The notes beneath the pieces were generated by a model that did no database searches, was not told the origin of the DNA, and saw nothing but the letters and a program-made list of their open reading frames with translations. Below are positions 7,819 to 16,723 of a stretch of 64,000 bases of DNA, piece after piece. The DNA is from Flavobacterium amnicola. Its GTDB lineage: Bacteria; Bacteroidota; Bacteroidia; Flavobacteriales; Flavobacteriaceae. The translations under genes were made by a program, and so were the position numbers. The stretch covers positions 62,001 to 126,000 of the forward strand of contig NZ_SBKO01000005.1 in assembly GCF_004122165.1 (NCBI RefSeq). Reading direction: 5' to 3'. Position 1 is the stretch's first letter. Every line of letters begins with the position of its first letter.

Positions 7819-9219
7819 TTATTTTTTATAGTATCCTAATATTTCTAAAACATCTTCTGCTTTTTGCTGTTCTGAAAAAACTTCGGTAGCAAAAATTCCG
7901 TTTTTGTCTTTATCGATTAATATGTGTTTTGGTTGTGGAAGAATACAGTGATGTAATCCACCAAATCCTCCGATAGTTTCTTGATAAGCTCCCGTATTAA
8001 AGAAACCGATATACAATGGTTTTTCTTTATTGTACTTTGGTAAATACACGGCATTCATGTGTTGTTCGGAGTTGTAATAATCATCTCCATCACAGGTTAA
8101 TCCGCCTAAAAGTACACGTTCGTACGTTTCATTCCAACGGTTTACGGCGAGCATTACAAATCGTTTGTTAATCGCCCAAGTATCCGGTAAAGTGGTAATA
8201 AAAGACGAATCGATCATGTTCCAATTTTCACGATCATTTTGTTTCTTTTGATACAATACTTGGTACAAAGCACCACCTGATTCTCCAACAGTAAACGAAC
8301 CGAATTCTGTGAAAATATGAGGTACCGGTACATCAGCTTCGTCACAAGCAATTTTGATCTGATTTAAAATTTCATCGACCATATATTGATAATCGTAATC
8401 AAAAGCCAATGAGTTTTTGATAGGGAAACCACCACCAATATTTAAACTGTCTAAAGTTGGACACTCTTTTTTCAAAGCGATGTACACTTTCATACATTTT
8501 AAAAGTTCATTCCAGTAATAGGCTGTATCACGAATACCTGCATTAATAAAGAAGTGAAGCATTTTTAACTCAACTTTTTTATTGTCCTGTATTTGTTTAC
8601 GATAAAAAGGAACGATGTCTTTGTATCCAATTCCTAAACGAGAAGTATAAAACTCAAATTTTGGTTCTTCTTCTGCGGCAATACGAATTCCGATTTTAAA
8701 TTTCCCTTCAATTTGTTCTTGAAGTAAATCTAATTCTTCGTAATTGTCAATTACTGGAATGGTGTTTTTGTGTCCGTTATTGATCAAACGAGCAATATTA
8801 ATAACATATTGATCGCGTTTAAAACCATTACAAACGACAAAAGTATTTTTGTTGATTTTTCCATCTTCCATTAGTTTTTCAACGATATCGATATCGAAGG
8901 CAGAAGAGGTTTCAATGTGAATATTATTTTTTAAAGCTTCATTTAAAATGAATTCAAAATGCGAACTTTTAGTGCAATAGCAATAATAGTATTTGGCTTC
9001 ATAGTTATGCTTTTCCATAGCATTACGAAACCACATTTTAGCTTTGTTGATATTATCAGAGATTTTAGGAAGGTAGGTGAACTTTAATGGAGTACCATAT
9101 TGTTCTACCAATTTCATTAAGTCAATGCCGTGGAATTGAAGATTGTCTTTGTTTAATGTAAATTCTTCCTGTGGAAAATAAAAAGTTTGATTGATTAAAT
9201 CGTAATATTTTGTATTCAT
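7819..9219 (-). CDS. speA: Arginine decarboxylase, short Bacteroidetes type
   Basis: The 466-residue PLP enzyme has the alanine-racemase fold and should convert arginine to agmatine for polyamine synthesis. The PLP Lys is in YCYCTKSSHF near residue 84. Glycines of the phosphate site lie in NIGGGFP near 262. A substrate/PLP Cys-Asp pair sits in LTCDGDDYY near 382. E. coli SpeA is about 658 residues, so this is the shorter form lacking the helical insert. Relatives usually sit beside an agmatinase, but here the next gene is the deoxyhypusine-synthase-like one. A diaminopimelate/ornithine decarboxylase specificity cannot be fully excluded from sequence alone. Confidence 0.8.
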   Translation of the reverse strand: MNTKYYDLINQTFYFPQEEFTLNKDNLQFHGIDLMKLVEQYGTPLKFTYLPKISDNINKAKMWFRNAMEKHNYEAKYYYCYCTKSSHFEFILNEALKNNIHIETSSAFDIDIVEKLMEDGKINKNTFVVCNGFKRDQYVINIARLINNGHKNTIPVIDNYEELDLLQEQIEGKFKIGIRIAAEEEPKFEFYTSRLGIGYKDIVPFYRKQIQDNKKVELKMLHFFINAGIRDTAYYWNELLKCMKVYIALKKECPTLDSLNIGGGFPIKNSLAFDYDYQYMVDEILNQIKIACDEADVPVPHIFTEFGSFTVGESGGALYQVLYQKKQNDRENWNMIDSSFITTLPDTWAINKRFVMLAVNRWNETYERVLLGGLTCDGDDYYNSEQHMNAVYLPKYNKEKPLYIGFFNTGAYQETIGGFGGLHHCILPQPKHILIDKDKNGIFATEVFSEQQKAEDVLEILGYYKK

Positions 9220-9509
9220 CTAGTTATCAGTAAAGTGTAATTAAAAATAATAAAAAAACTAATACAAATTATTCAAACTCTAATATTTGCGAATATGATT
9301 TCTAACTCATTAAAGAGCATAGAAATAGATGCAGTCATTTGATTTTCACAAATTAAAAAAGAACCTCTCTTTTTTTCAAAACAAAACGCACCGAACGTTG
9401 GATTCGATAACGATTGATTTTGCAAGGAGTAAAGCGGTACTTTCATATGGCAGCAAATTTAAAAAAATTTAATACTTGATAAAAAAAGATTTCAACAAAA
9501 AAATATAAA
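9220..9509. other. Intergenic region upstream of speA
   Basis: This 290-base AT-rich gap separates aroB and speA, both on the minus strand. I found no convincing ORF, RNA gene or strong hairpin. The minus strand has TAAATTTG at 9461-9454, which fits a -7 box, but there is no matching TTTG at the right distance. The speA promoter must lie here. Confidence 0.4.
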
Positions 9510-10562
9510 TTAATTATAGTCTTTAAAAGCGTTGATAATAGTTTCGTTATCAGTTGTTTGGTTAATGTTACAACCTCCAATTCCGTTTAAAAGTGCGAAT
9601 TGAATTTGGCCGTATTCATTTTTTTTATCGTGAATGAGCAATTTAAGTACAGAATTAATGTCGTTTTCAGTAAATAAAATCCTTTCAAAAATGCTGTTTA
9701 GGGCGTTTTTAATTTCACTGTATTCTGTTGGTGAAAGTAAGCCTTTTTCAACGGAAATAAAACTTTCTAAAATCATTCCACAAGCAATGGCTTCTCCGTG
9801 TAGAATTTTTTCTTTAGTTGGATTTTCCAGAAGGTAGGTTTCTATGGCGTGACCGAGTGTATGACCAAAATTTAAGGCTTTTCTGATTCCGTTTTCTGTT
9901 GGGTCTTGCGAGACAATATTGTTTTTAATATTGACCGATTCTTCAATAATTTTCTCAAAAGTTGAAAAATCAAATTGAGCAAAGTCTTTCAATAGATTCC
10001 AATGCTTTTTATCGGCTATCAAACCGTGTTTTAGCATCTCTGCTAATCCTGATTTTAATTCTCTTTGGGATAGGGTTTCTAAATATTCGACATCAATAAC
10101 AATCATTTCTGGATTGGTAATGGTACCAATTTGGTTTTTTAATCCACCCAAATCAATTCCGTTTTTACCCCCAACCGAAGCATCCACCATAGCTAGTAAT
10201 GTCGTTGGAATATTAATGAAAGGGATACCACGTTTAAAAGTAGCCGCAATAAATCCGCCCATATCTGTCACAACACCACCCCCTAAATTTAAAATGATAC
10301 TTTTTCTATCGGCTCCTAATTCGATTAGTGCTTCCCAAACTCCTATACAGGTTTCTATTGTTTTGTTTTCTTCACCAGCTTCTAATTCGATGATTTCAAT
10401 TTCCGACTCTGTTTCTAATAAAGGTAAAAGTTTAGGTAAACAAAATTCATTGGTGTTTTCATCGACAATAATGAAGATTTTAGAAAAATTACTAGTAGCC
10501 AAAAAACGATTTAACGCTTCGTAATTGCCTTTGTTGAAATGAATTATAGGATTTGTAACCAT
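9510..10562 (-). CDS. aroB: 3-dehydroquinate synthase
   Basis: The 350-residue enzyme catalyses the second step of the shikimate pathway, turning DAHP into 3-dehydroquinate with NAD and a divalent metal. Visible motifs are LNLGGGVVTDMGGF near residue 90, the substrate loop VDASVGGKNGIDL near 127, and the zinc-ligand segment FGHTLGHAIE near 232. Length and start agree with the family. It is transcribed divergently from proline dehydrogenase with 96 bases between the start codons. Confidence 0.96.
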   Translation of the reverse strand: MVTNPIIHFNKGNYEALNRFLATSNFSKIFIIVDENTNEFCLPKLLPLLETESEIEIIELEAGEENKTIETCIGVWEALIELGADRKSIILNLGGGVVTDMGGFIAATFKRGIPFINIPTTLLAMVDASVGGKNGIDLGGLKNQIGTITNPEMIVIDVEYLETLSQRELKSGLAEMLKHGLIADKKHWNLLKDFAQFDFSTFEKIIEESVNIKNNIVSQDPTENGIRKALNFGHTLGHAIETYLLENPTKEKILHGEAIACGMILESFISVEKGLLSPTEYSEIKNALNSIFERILFTENDINSVLKLLIHDKKNEYGQIQFALLNGIGGCNINQTTDNETIINAFKDYN

Positions 10563-10632
10563 TTTTGGTTTAAATGTTAGGGATATAATGCAAAATAAAG
10601 TAAAAATACTATAATAAAATAGGGCTGTGTTT

Positions 10633-10640
10633 TATATTTG
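10633..10640 (+). promoter_or_regulatory. Probable -7 element for the proline dehydrogenase operon
   Basis: TATATTTG is an exact TAnnTTTG match 18 bases before the ATG at 10659. It overlaps the only upstream in-frame alternative start (TTG 10638), which is one reason to choose the ATG. No clear -33 TTTG is present. Confidence 0.45.
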
Positions 10641-10658
10641 CATAACAATTACTACATA

Positions 10659-11831
10659 ATGGAAAAAATTTTCAACAATACACAAAATGCATTCACTTTA
10701 AAAAGTGATACGGAACTAGAAAGAGCCTATTTTCTTTTCAAATTAATAGATTCGCAACCTTTGGTTAAAATTGGGACAGCTGTTACCAATTTTGCTTTAA
10801 AAGCACATTTGCCAGTGGAAGGATTAATACGCGCTACAGTTTTTGACCATTTTTGTGGTGGCGTTTCTGAAGACGATTGTATCCCAGTAGTCGACAAAAT
10901 GTTTACTAAAGGTGTTTCATCGGTTCTGGATTATTCGGTAGAAGGAAAAGAAGAAGAAGCAGCATTCGATGATGCGTTGAAAATGACTTTGAAAACCATT
11001 GAATTTGCCAAAGAAAAGAAAGCGATTCCTTTCGCCGTTTTTAAACCGACAGGTTTTGGTCGCTTCGAATTGTATGAAAAATTGGGGGAAGGTCAAACCT
11101 TAAATGAAACGGAACAAGCCGAATGGAATAGAGTAGTAGAGCGTTTTGACCAAGTGTGTAAATTGGCTCATGATTACGATATTGCGTTGTTAATTGATGG
11201 AGAAGAAAGTTGGATGCAAGATGCTGCTGATGATTTAGTAGCCGATATGATGCGCAAATACAACAAAAACAAAGCAATTGTTTACAATACCTTACAAATG
11301 TATCGTTGGGATCGTTTGGATTATTTGAAGAAATTGCATGCGCAAGCACAAGAAGAAAATTTCTATATCGGAATGAAATTGGTTCGCGGCGCTTATATGG
11401 AAAAGGAAAACAAACGTGCGGATGAAAAAGGGTATAAATCGCCAATTTGTGAATCGAAACAAGCAACCGATTATAATTTTGATGACGCCGTTACGTATAT
11501 GTTAGAGCACATTGATAAAATGGCCATTTTTGCAGGAACTCATAACGAAGACAGTTCCTATAAACTAATGGAAATGATGGCGCACAAAGGAATTGCAAAA
11601 AATGATTTCCGAGTGTGGTTCGGTCAATTATATGGAATGAGCGATAACATCAGTTATAATTTAGCGGCCAATGGTTATAATGTTGCTAAATATTTGCCGT
11701 TCGGACCTGTAAAAGATGTGATGCCTTATTTAATTCGTCGTGCAGAGGAAAACACTTCAGTTGCCGGACAAACCAGTCGTGAATTAACACTTATTAAAAA
11801 CGAAAGAGCCAGAAGAAAAGGGAAAAACTAA
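10659..11831 (+). CDS. Proline dehydrogenase
   Basis: This FAD enzyme oxidises proline to pyrroline-5-carboxylate. The start MEKIFNNTQNAF at 10659 gives 390 residues, and the TTG further upstream lies inside a promoter box. Barrel motifs include FAVFKPTGFGRFE, LLIDGEESWMQ, KLVRGAYMEKE near residue 247, FAGTHNED near 296, and the C-terminal YLIRRAEEN that contacts substrate in PRODH domains. It is a stand-alone enzyme, not the bifunctional PutA. Its stop overlaps the start of rnz by one base (TAATG), so translation of the next gene is probably coupled. Confidence 0.9.
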   Translation: MEKIFNNTQNAFTLKSDTELERAYFLFKLIDSQPLVKIGTAVTNFALKAHLPVEGLIRATVFDHFCGGVSEDDCIPVVDKMFTKGVSSVLDYSVEGKEEEAAFDDALKMTLKTIEFAKEKKAIPFAVFKPTGFGRFELYEKLGEGQTLNETEQAEWNRVVERFDQVCKLAHDYDIALLIDGEESWMQDAADDLVADMMRKYNKNKAIVYNTLQMYRWDRLDYLKKLHAQAQEENFYIGMKLVRGAYMEKENKRADEKGYKSPICESKQATDYNFDDAVTYMLEHIDKMAIFAGTHNEDSSYKLMEMMAHKGIAKNDFRVWFGQLYGMSDNISYNLAANGYNVAKYLPFGPVKDVMPYLIRRAEENTSVAGQTSRELTLIKNERARRKGKN

Positions 11832-12736
11832 TGCAGTTAACCATATTAGGTTGTTACGCAGCCACACCAAGAACATTTACCAACCCCACTTCGCAAGTAT
11901 TAGAAATCAATAACCGTTTGTTTCTAATTGATTGTGGAGAAGGAACTCAAGTACAACTGCGTAAGAACAAGGTTAAATTTTCGGCGATTAATCATATTTT
12001 TATCTCTCATTTGCATGGGGATCATTTTTATGGATTAATAGGATTGATTTCCACATTTAATTTGTTAAGCCGAAATAACCCGCTTACTGTTTATGGTCCT
12101 GTAGGAATCAAAGAAATCATTAAGTTGCAATTGAAACTTTCCAATTCTTGGCCTCAGTATGATTTACAGTTTGTAGAATTATCTTCAAATCAATCGGAAG
12201 TAATTTTTGAAGACGATAAAGTACTTGTCAAAACCATACCATTAAAACACCGCGTTTACACTAATGGATTTTTATTTCAAGAAAAAACCAAAGAACGCAA
12301 GCTCAATATTGATAAAGTACAAGAATACGAAGTAGAAAAATGCTATTATCAAAATATTAAAAACGGGAAGGATATTACTTTAGAGGACGGACGTATTATC
12401 GCTAATGCAGAATTAACTTTTGATCCGCCAAGTCCAAAAAGTTATGCCTTTTGTTCCGATACGATGTATAATGAAAGTATCATTCCGATTATAAATGAGG
12501 TTGATGTCTTGTATCATGAAACCACATTTTTGGATTCGGAAGAGCATTTAGCTGAAAAAACAATGCATTCTACAGCGAAAGAAGCTGCTCGAATTGCCAA
12601 ACAAGCCAATGTAAAACAATTGGTATTAGGACATTATTCTACTCGTTATGATTCGATTGAATTATTTAAACAAGAAGCACAAACGGTTTTTGAAAACGTA
12701 CTTTTAGCTGACGATGGAGCTGAATTTCAATTTTAA
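11831..12736 (+). CDS. rnz: Ribonuclease Z
   Basis: The 301-residue metallo-beta-lactamase-fold endonuclease trims the 3' trailer of tRNA precursors. The zinc motif HLHGDHFYGL appears near residue 59. Further ligands sit in FCSDTMYNE near 211 and GHYSTRY near 269. This is the short, dimeric RNase Z form. None of the three tRNA genes in this window carries an encoded CCA, which is the substrate class this enzyme matures. The start overlaps the preceding stop by one base, and the SDR gene follows after three bases. Confidence 0.95.
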   Translation: MQLTILGCYAATPRTFTNPTSQVLEINNRLFLIDCGEGTQVQLRKNKVKFSAINHIFISHLHGDHFYGLIGLISTFNLLSRNNPLTVYGPVGIKEIIKLQLKLSNSWPQYDLQFVELSSNQSEVIFEDDKVLVKTIPLKHRVYTNGFLFQEKTKERKLNIDKVQEYEVEKCYYQNIKNGKDITLEDGRIIANAELTFDPPSPKSYAFCSDTMYNESIIPIINEVDVLYHETTFLDSEEHLAEKTMHSTAKEAARIAKQANVKQLVLGHYSTRYDSIELFKQEAQTVFENVLLADDGAEFQF

Positions 12737-12739
12737 AAG

Positions 12740-13408
12740 ATGTCAAAAAAAGTAGTCATAACAGGAGGAAACAGAGGTGTAGGATTCGCTTTGGTTTCTA
12801 AATTTTTAGCGGAAGGTTTTTTGGTAATGGTCACGACAAGAACTGGTGAAATTGCAATACAGCACCCTAATCTTGAAGTGGTACAATTGGATGTCACTTC
12901 TGCAGCTTCAATTCATACTGCTGTTTCTGAAATTAAAGAAAAATTTAAAACCATCAACTTTTTAATCAATAACGCAGGAGTGGGTTTAGATTTAGATCAA
13001 AACCATCCCGAAATAGATGTTGTTAAAGCCACTTTTGAAACGAATGTTTTTGGATTGTTAAACTTTACAGAATCTTGTTTGGACCTAATTGTTGATGGCG
13101 GAACCATATATAATATTTCTTCCGTAATGGGAATGTTAAACAGGGATAAAATTGTACCGAATGCGACTGCTTACCGAATGTCGAAATCGGCTCTGAATAT
13201 GTATACTAAAACGCTTTCTGCACGATTGGAAGTACGAAATATTAGCGTAAATTCGATTCATCCAGGATGGGTTAAAACCGATATGGGTGGTGATGATGCA
13301 GATATTACCCCTGAATTTTCTGCCCAAAGAATTTTTGAATTGTATCTGAAAAAATTGCCAACCGGCACGTTTTGGGCAGCAGAAAATCAAATTCAATTAA
13401 ATTGGTAA
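12740..13408 (+). CDS. Short-chain dehydrogenase/reductase
   Basis: The 222-residue protein has the classical SDR nucleotide-binding motif TGGNRGVGFAL near residue 8, NNAGVG near 77, catalytic Ser in ISSVMG near 126, and YRMSK (Tyr/Lys) near 145. An Arg-containing loop (TTRTGE near 33) could favour NADPH. The substrate is unknown. It lies in a tight run between rnz and pdxH, with three bases between rnz stop and this start, and it is nearly abutted by pdxH. Co-transcription does not by itself reveal function. Confidence 0.85.
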   Translation: MSKKVVITGGNRGVGFALVSKFLAEGFLVMVTTRTGEIAIQHPNLEVVQLDVTSAASIHTAVSEIKEKFKTINFLINNAGVGLDLDQNHPEIDVVKATFETNVFGLLNFTESCLDLIVDGGTIYNISSVMGMLNRDKIVPNATAYRMSKSALNMYTKTLSARLEVRNISVNSIHPGWVKTDMGGDDADITPEFSAQRIFELYLKKLPTGTFWAAENQIQLNW

Positions 13409-13410
13409 CT

Positions 13411-14055
13411 ATGGAAGACTTAAGTAATTACAGAAAATCTTACGAGAAAAGTGAACTTTTAGAATCAGCAATTCCAGAAGATCCTATCAATCTTTTCAAT
13501 AGATGGTTTCACGAAGTAGAAGATTTTGGCGGTGCTGGAGAAGTAAATGCCATGACCATTTCTACTATTGGTTTGGATGGATTTCCAAAATCAAGAGTGG
13601 TTTTGCTAAAGCAATTTACATATGAAGGATTTATTTTTTATACGAATTACAATTCCGAAAAAGGGAAAGCAATTGAAGCCAACCCCAATGTTTGTTTGTC
13701 TTTTTTTTGGCACACTATGGAACGTCAAGTGATTATAAAAGGAACTGCCAAAAAAGTGGCGGCGAACATTTCTGATAATTATTTTGCTTCACGACCTGAT
13801 GGAAGTAAATTAGGCGCTATAGTTTCCAATCAAAGTGAAGTGATTCCTTCACGTGAATTTTTGGATGAAAAATTGAAAGAATTAGAAGCTAGTTTTGTAG
13901 GAAAAGAAATACCACGTCCAACCTATTGGGGTGGATACTTGGTTGAGCCCCAAGAAATTGAATTTTGGCAAGGCAGACCAAACCGTTTACACGATCGTAT
14001 TCGTTACCAATTGCAATCTGATTTTTCTTGGAAAACAGAAAGATTGTCTTCTTAA
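13411..14055 (+). CDS. pdxH: Pyridoxamine/pyridoxine 5'-phosphate oxidase
   Basis: The 214-residue FMN enzyme makes pyridoxal 5'-phosphate from the pyridoxine or pyridoxamine phosphates. The start at 13411 (MEDLSNYRKSYEK) matches the family better than upstream in-frame codons that overlap the SDR gene. Family motifs are AMTISTIGLDGFPKSRVVLLK near residue 46, FYTNYNSEKGKAIEANP near 77, and C-terminal EFWQGRPNRLHDRI with the phosphate/FMN-binding Arg residues. It is the last gene of the proline dehydrogenase-rnz-SDR run. Confidence 0.95.
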   Translation: MEDLSNYRKSYEKSELLESAIPEDPINLFNRWFHEVEDFGGAGEVNAMTISTIGLDGFPKSRVVLLKQFTYEGFIFYTNYNSEKGKAIEANPNVCLSFFWHTMERQVIIKGTAKKVAANISDNYFASRPDGSKLGAIVSNQSEVIPSREFLDEKLKELEASFVGKEIPRPTYWGGYLVEPQEIEFWQGRPNRLHDRIRYQLQSDFSWKTERLSS

Positions 14056-14162
14056 ATTGTAAGAAAAATAATATTTATCAGTATTTTTTATGTATTTCAT
14101 CGATTTTATTTGGTATTTAATCGATTTTTTATGTACTATTGTGCTGTATTACAAGACACAAT

Positions 14163-14186
14163 ATTTGTTTTAGTGGTAAAACAAAT
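14163..14186. other. Perfect AT-rich stem-loop
   Basis: ATTTGTTTTA and TAAAACAAAT form a perfect 10-bp stem around GTGG, 108 bases after pdxH and before the main terminator. No poly-T directly follows, so it is not a standard terminator. It could be an RNA-stability element or a regulator site. Confidence 0.4.
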
Positions 14187-14222
14187 TTGAGATAGTTTAG
14201 TTTTTTAGTTTGTTTATTTGAT

Positions 14223-14263
14223 AAAAAGTGCCAAAGGTTCCCCAAACTATGGCACTTTTTTCT
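14223..14263. terminator. Bidirectional terminator between pdxH and the helicase gene
   Basis: AAAAGTGCCA pairs with TGGCACTTTT around a 16-base loop, with A and T tracts on the two sides. It serves both converging transcripts. Confidence 0.8.
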
Positions 14264-14279
14264 TTTCTATACTATTAGT

Positions 14280-15530
14280 TTAATACCAACGTTTTTTATT
14301 CTTTTTAGCTCCGTCCGATTTTCGTGATTTTGGTTTACCACTTCTGTTACTTTTCTTAGGCTCGGCTGTAGCTTCAGGTGATTTTTTTACATTTTGCCAA
14401 GGAAATAAATGATCATCAATTGTTTTTACTTTAGCTTTTGTTAGTTTGATAATATCAATCCAATACGGTTCTTCATCTTTTCCGCAGAAAGAAATAGCCA
14501 AACCATTATTTCCTGCACGACCTGTACGCCCAATACGGTGAACGTAGGTTTCTGGAATATTGGGTAAATCAAAATTGATTACATAAGGTAACAATTCAAT
14601 ATCAATCCCACGAGCAGCAACATCGGTAGCCACCAAAATATCAATTTTCTTCTCTTTGAAATCATTTAAAACACGCTGACGCGCACTTTGTGATTTATCT
14701 CCGTGAATGGCTTCGGCATTGAATCCGTTTTTCTTTAACGATTTTACAATATTATCTGCTCCGTGTTTGGTTCTTGAAAAAACCAATACATTTTTTAAAT
14801 CTTCTCCTTTTAAAACATGCAAAAGCAATTGTTTTTTCTCAGCTCTTTCCACAAAATACACCTGCTGACTTACCATTTCGGTAGTAGAAGAAATTGGAGT
14901 GACTTGTACCGTTTCAGGATTTGTCAAATATTGCTCGGTTAATTCTCTGATTGCCATGGGCATAGTTGCCGAGAAAAGTAGAGTTTGTCTATCGTTCGGA
15001 ACTAATTTGATGATTTTTTTGACATCATTAATGAATCCCATATCAAACATTTGATCGGCTTCATCCAAGATTAAATGTTGTACATGATCTAAATCTATAA
15101 AACCTTGTTTGTGTAAATCCAATAACCTACCTGGAGTAGCAATAAGTATATCAATCCCTTTTCTTAATCCATCCACTTGAGAATTTTGATTGACACCACC
15201 AAAAATGGTTAATTGGGTAGTATTGATATATTTTCCATACGTATTGAAGCTATCTCCAATTTGAATGGCTAATTCACGAGTAGGTGTGACGATAAGGGTT
15301 TTTATTTTTTTTCCTTTTTGTGATTTGGCCACAATTGGATGTAATAAACTTAAGATAGGAATGGCAAAAGCGGCTGTTTTTCCAGTCCCGGTTTGCGCAC
15401 AACCTACTAAATCTTTACCATCTAATATAATTGGAATGGCCTTTTCTTGTATAGGAGTTGGGTTCGTATAGCCTTCTTCAGTAATGGCTAATAAGACACT
15501 TTTGGATATATTGAGTTCTTGAAATTGCAT
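14280..15530 (-). CDS. DEAD-box ATP-dependent RNA helicase (RhlE-like)
   Basis: The 416-residue protein begins with the Q motif (GYTNPTPIQEKAIP near residue 19). It carries Walker A CAQTGTGKTAAF near 44, motif Ia PTRELAIQ, DEAD at LDEADQMFDMG near 155, SAT, and the C-terminal helicase motifs ATDVAARGID and HRIGRTGRAG. The last 45 residues are basic, Ser/Lys/Arg-rich and likely bind RNA. Length and tail suit the RhlE type involved in ribosome assembly or RNA decay. It is the gene downstream of the ureohydrolase, with 39 bases between them. Confidence 0.95.
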   Translation of the reverse strand: MQFQELNISKSVLLAITEEGYTNPTPIQEKAIPIILDGKDLVGCAQTGTGKTAAFAIPILSLLHPIVAKSQKGKKIKTLIVTPTRELAIQIGDSFNTYGKYINTTQLTIFGGVNQNSQVDGLRKGIDILIATPGRLLDLHKQGFIDLDHVQHLILDEADQMFDMGFINDVKKIIKLVPNDRQTLLFSATMPMAIRELTEQYLTNPETVQVTPISSTTEMVSQQVYFVERAEKKQLLLHVLKGEDLKNVLVFSRTKHGADNIVKSLKKNGFNAEAIHGDKSQSARQRVLNDFKEKKIDILVATDVAARGIDIELLPYVINFDLPNIPETYVHRIGRTGRAGNNGLAISFCGKDEEPYWIDIIKLTKAKVKTIDDHLFPWQNVKKSPEATAEPKKSNRSGKPKSRKSDGAKKNKKRWY

Positions 15531-15569
15531 ATGAAAATTTTATGCAAAGATAGGCTTAATACTTTTAAC

Positions 15570-16604
15570 TTACAGATTAGAATTTCCTTTAATGAAATCG
15601 GTCACTAAATAACCAATAAGTTTTCCAATTAAATGATTGTTTTTTTCTTCTCCTAATGAAGGAGCACCTTCACAAATATGTAAGTAAGATGCGTTCTTAT
15701 GATTTCCGAATTGATAAACAAATTGTCGCAATTCTTCTACTGAAAAGCCACTTAAAGTCATGGCACTTGACGCAATATTAGGTAGGGCATCTAAATCGAT
15801 TTCGACTCCATAGCACTCATTTTTTATGTGTTCGAAGGCTTTATTGATTTCCGATTGGTAGTTTTTTTCCTGGCGAATTTTTATTTGGTCGTAGGTATTG
15901 TACTTCACACGTTCGCTGATATTTTTAATAATGTCTAAAACATTTTTGGAGGTGTAACTTTCGTGTAATCCGAAGATAAAATAGTTTTTAAGAAATCCTT
16001 CTTCAAAAGCATAGGAAAAACCATTTCCACTGTGTCGGCCTTCTAAAATTCTAAAATCGGAATGGGCATCGAAATTGACAGCATTGATAGATTTTCCTTT
16101 GCCAAGAGCCGTTCCTTTAATGTTTCCGTAAGCATTATTATGGCCGCCACCAATTACAATTGGAATTTTTCCTGCTTTGACAATATTGTAGATAATGTGT
16201 GAAACTTCCTTATCAATTTGTTCTGTAATTTTAAAAAGTTGCTTCCTTTCCTCCGGAATATTTTCGTCCAGATTTTTGGCAGCTTCCATTTCTTGACTGG
16301 TATCGACTTGCCCTAGTACAATAATTTGAGAACCTTTACAAAACCGATTGTGCTGAATGTTGGCGATACTTTTTATAGCACTTTCCCAAGCGGTATTAGC
16401 ACCACCACGACCAAGATTGGCTCGAACTCCTACATCTTCAGGAATACCTAAAAGGACATATTTTGCTTCACTATTTTTTAAAAATTCAAAAATATCTTCA
16501 TCTTTTGGGGTAATGAGCATTTTTTCACCAAACTTCACTTCTCCATTTCTGAAAGCTGTCATTTTTGATAAATCAGATTGTCTAAATCGAATTAGGTTTT
16601 CCAT
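15570..16604 (-). CDS. Ureohydrolase-family enzyme (formimidoylglutamase/arginase-like)
   Basis: The 344-residue protein shows the binuclear manganese motifs of arginases, agmatinases and formimidoylglutamases: GGGHNNAYG near residue 154, NFDAHSDF near 179, and EIDLDAL near 271. The two Asp ligands of the last motif are kept, but the usual following Asp-Pro is missing. The substrate could be formimidoylglutamate, arginine or agmatine. No hut genes are adjacent. The separate speA gene 6 kb away lacks a neighbouring agmatinase, so agmatine is worth considering. I cannot choose between them. Confidence 0.75.
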   Translation of the reverse strand: MENLIRFRQSDLSKMTAFRNGEVKFGEKMLITPKDEDIFEFLKNSEAKYVLLGIPEDVGVRANLGRGGANTAWESAIKSIANIQHNRFCKGSQIIVLGQVDTSQEMEAAKNLDENIPEERKQLFKITEQIDKEVSHIIYNIVKAGKIPIVIGGGHNNAYGNIKGTALGKGKSINAVNFDAHSDFRILEGRHSGNGFSYAFEEGFLKNYFIFGLHESYTSKNVLDIIKNISERVKYNTYDQIKIRQEKNYQSEINKAFEHIKNECYGVEIDLDALPNIASSAMTLSGFSVEELRQFVYQFGNHKNASYLHICEGAPSLGEEKNNHLIGKLIGYLVTDFIKGNSNL

Positions 16605-16659
16605 TGTTAAAAATAATAGGTATCCAAAAATACTATTTTTATATAAACTTGCGTTAAGG

Positions 16660-16690
16660 TTTGTAATGTTTAATAAAAAAATTAAATTAG
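16660..16690 (+). promoter_or_regulatory. Probable promoter of the coiled-coil membrane protein gene
   Basis: TTTG at 16660-16663 and TAAATTAG at 16683-16690 are 19 bases apart, which is one mismatch from the Bacteroidetes consensus. Confidence 0.5.
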
Positions 16691-16723
16691 CATCAAATTG
16701 TATTCAACCAAATAAACAAAATA

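Noticed and set aside
10638..10658. Upstream TTG start for proline dehydrogenase
   Set aside because: The TTG lies within the TATATTTG promoter element, so it would not be transcribed. The ATG at 10659 fits the family.
11041..11466. 141-residue minus-strand ORF opposite proline dehydrogenase
   Set aside because: It is a shadow of a well-conserved gene on the other strand, with no recognisable family.
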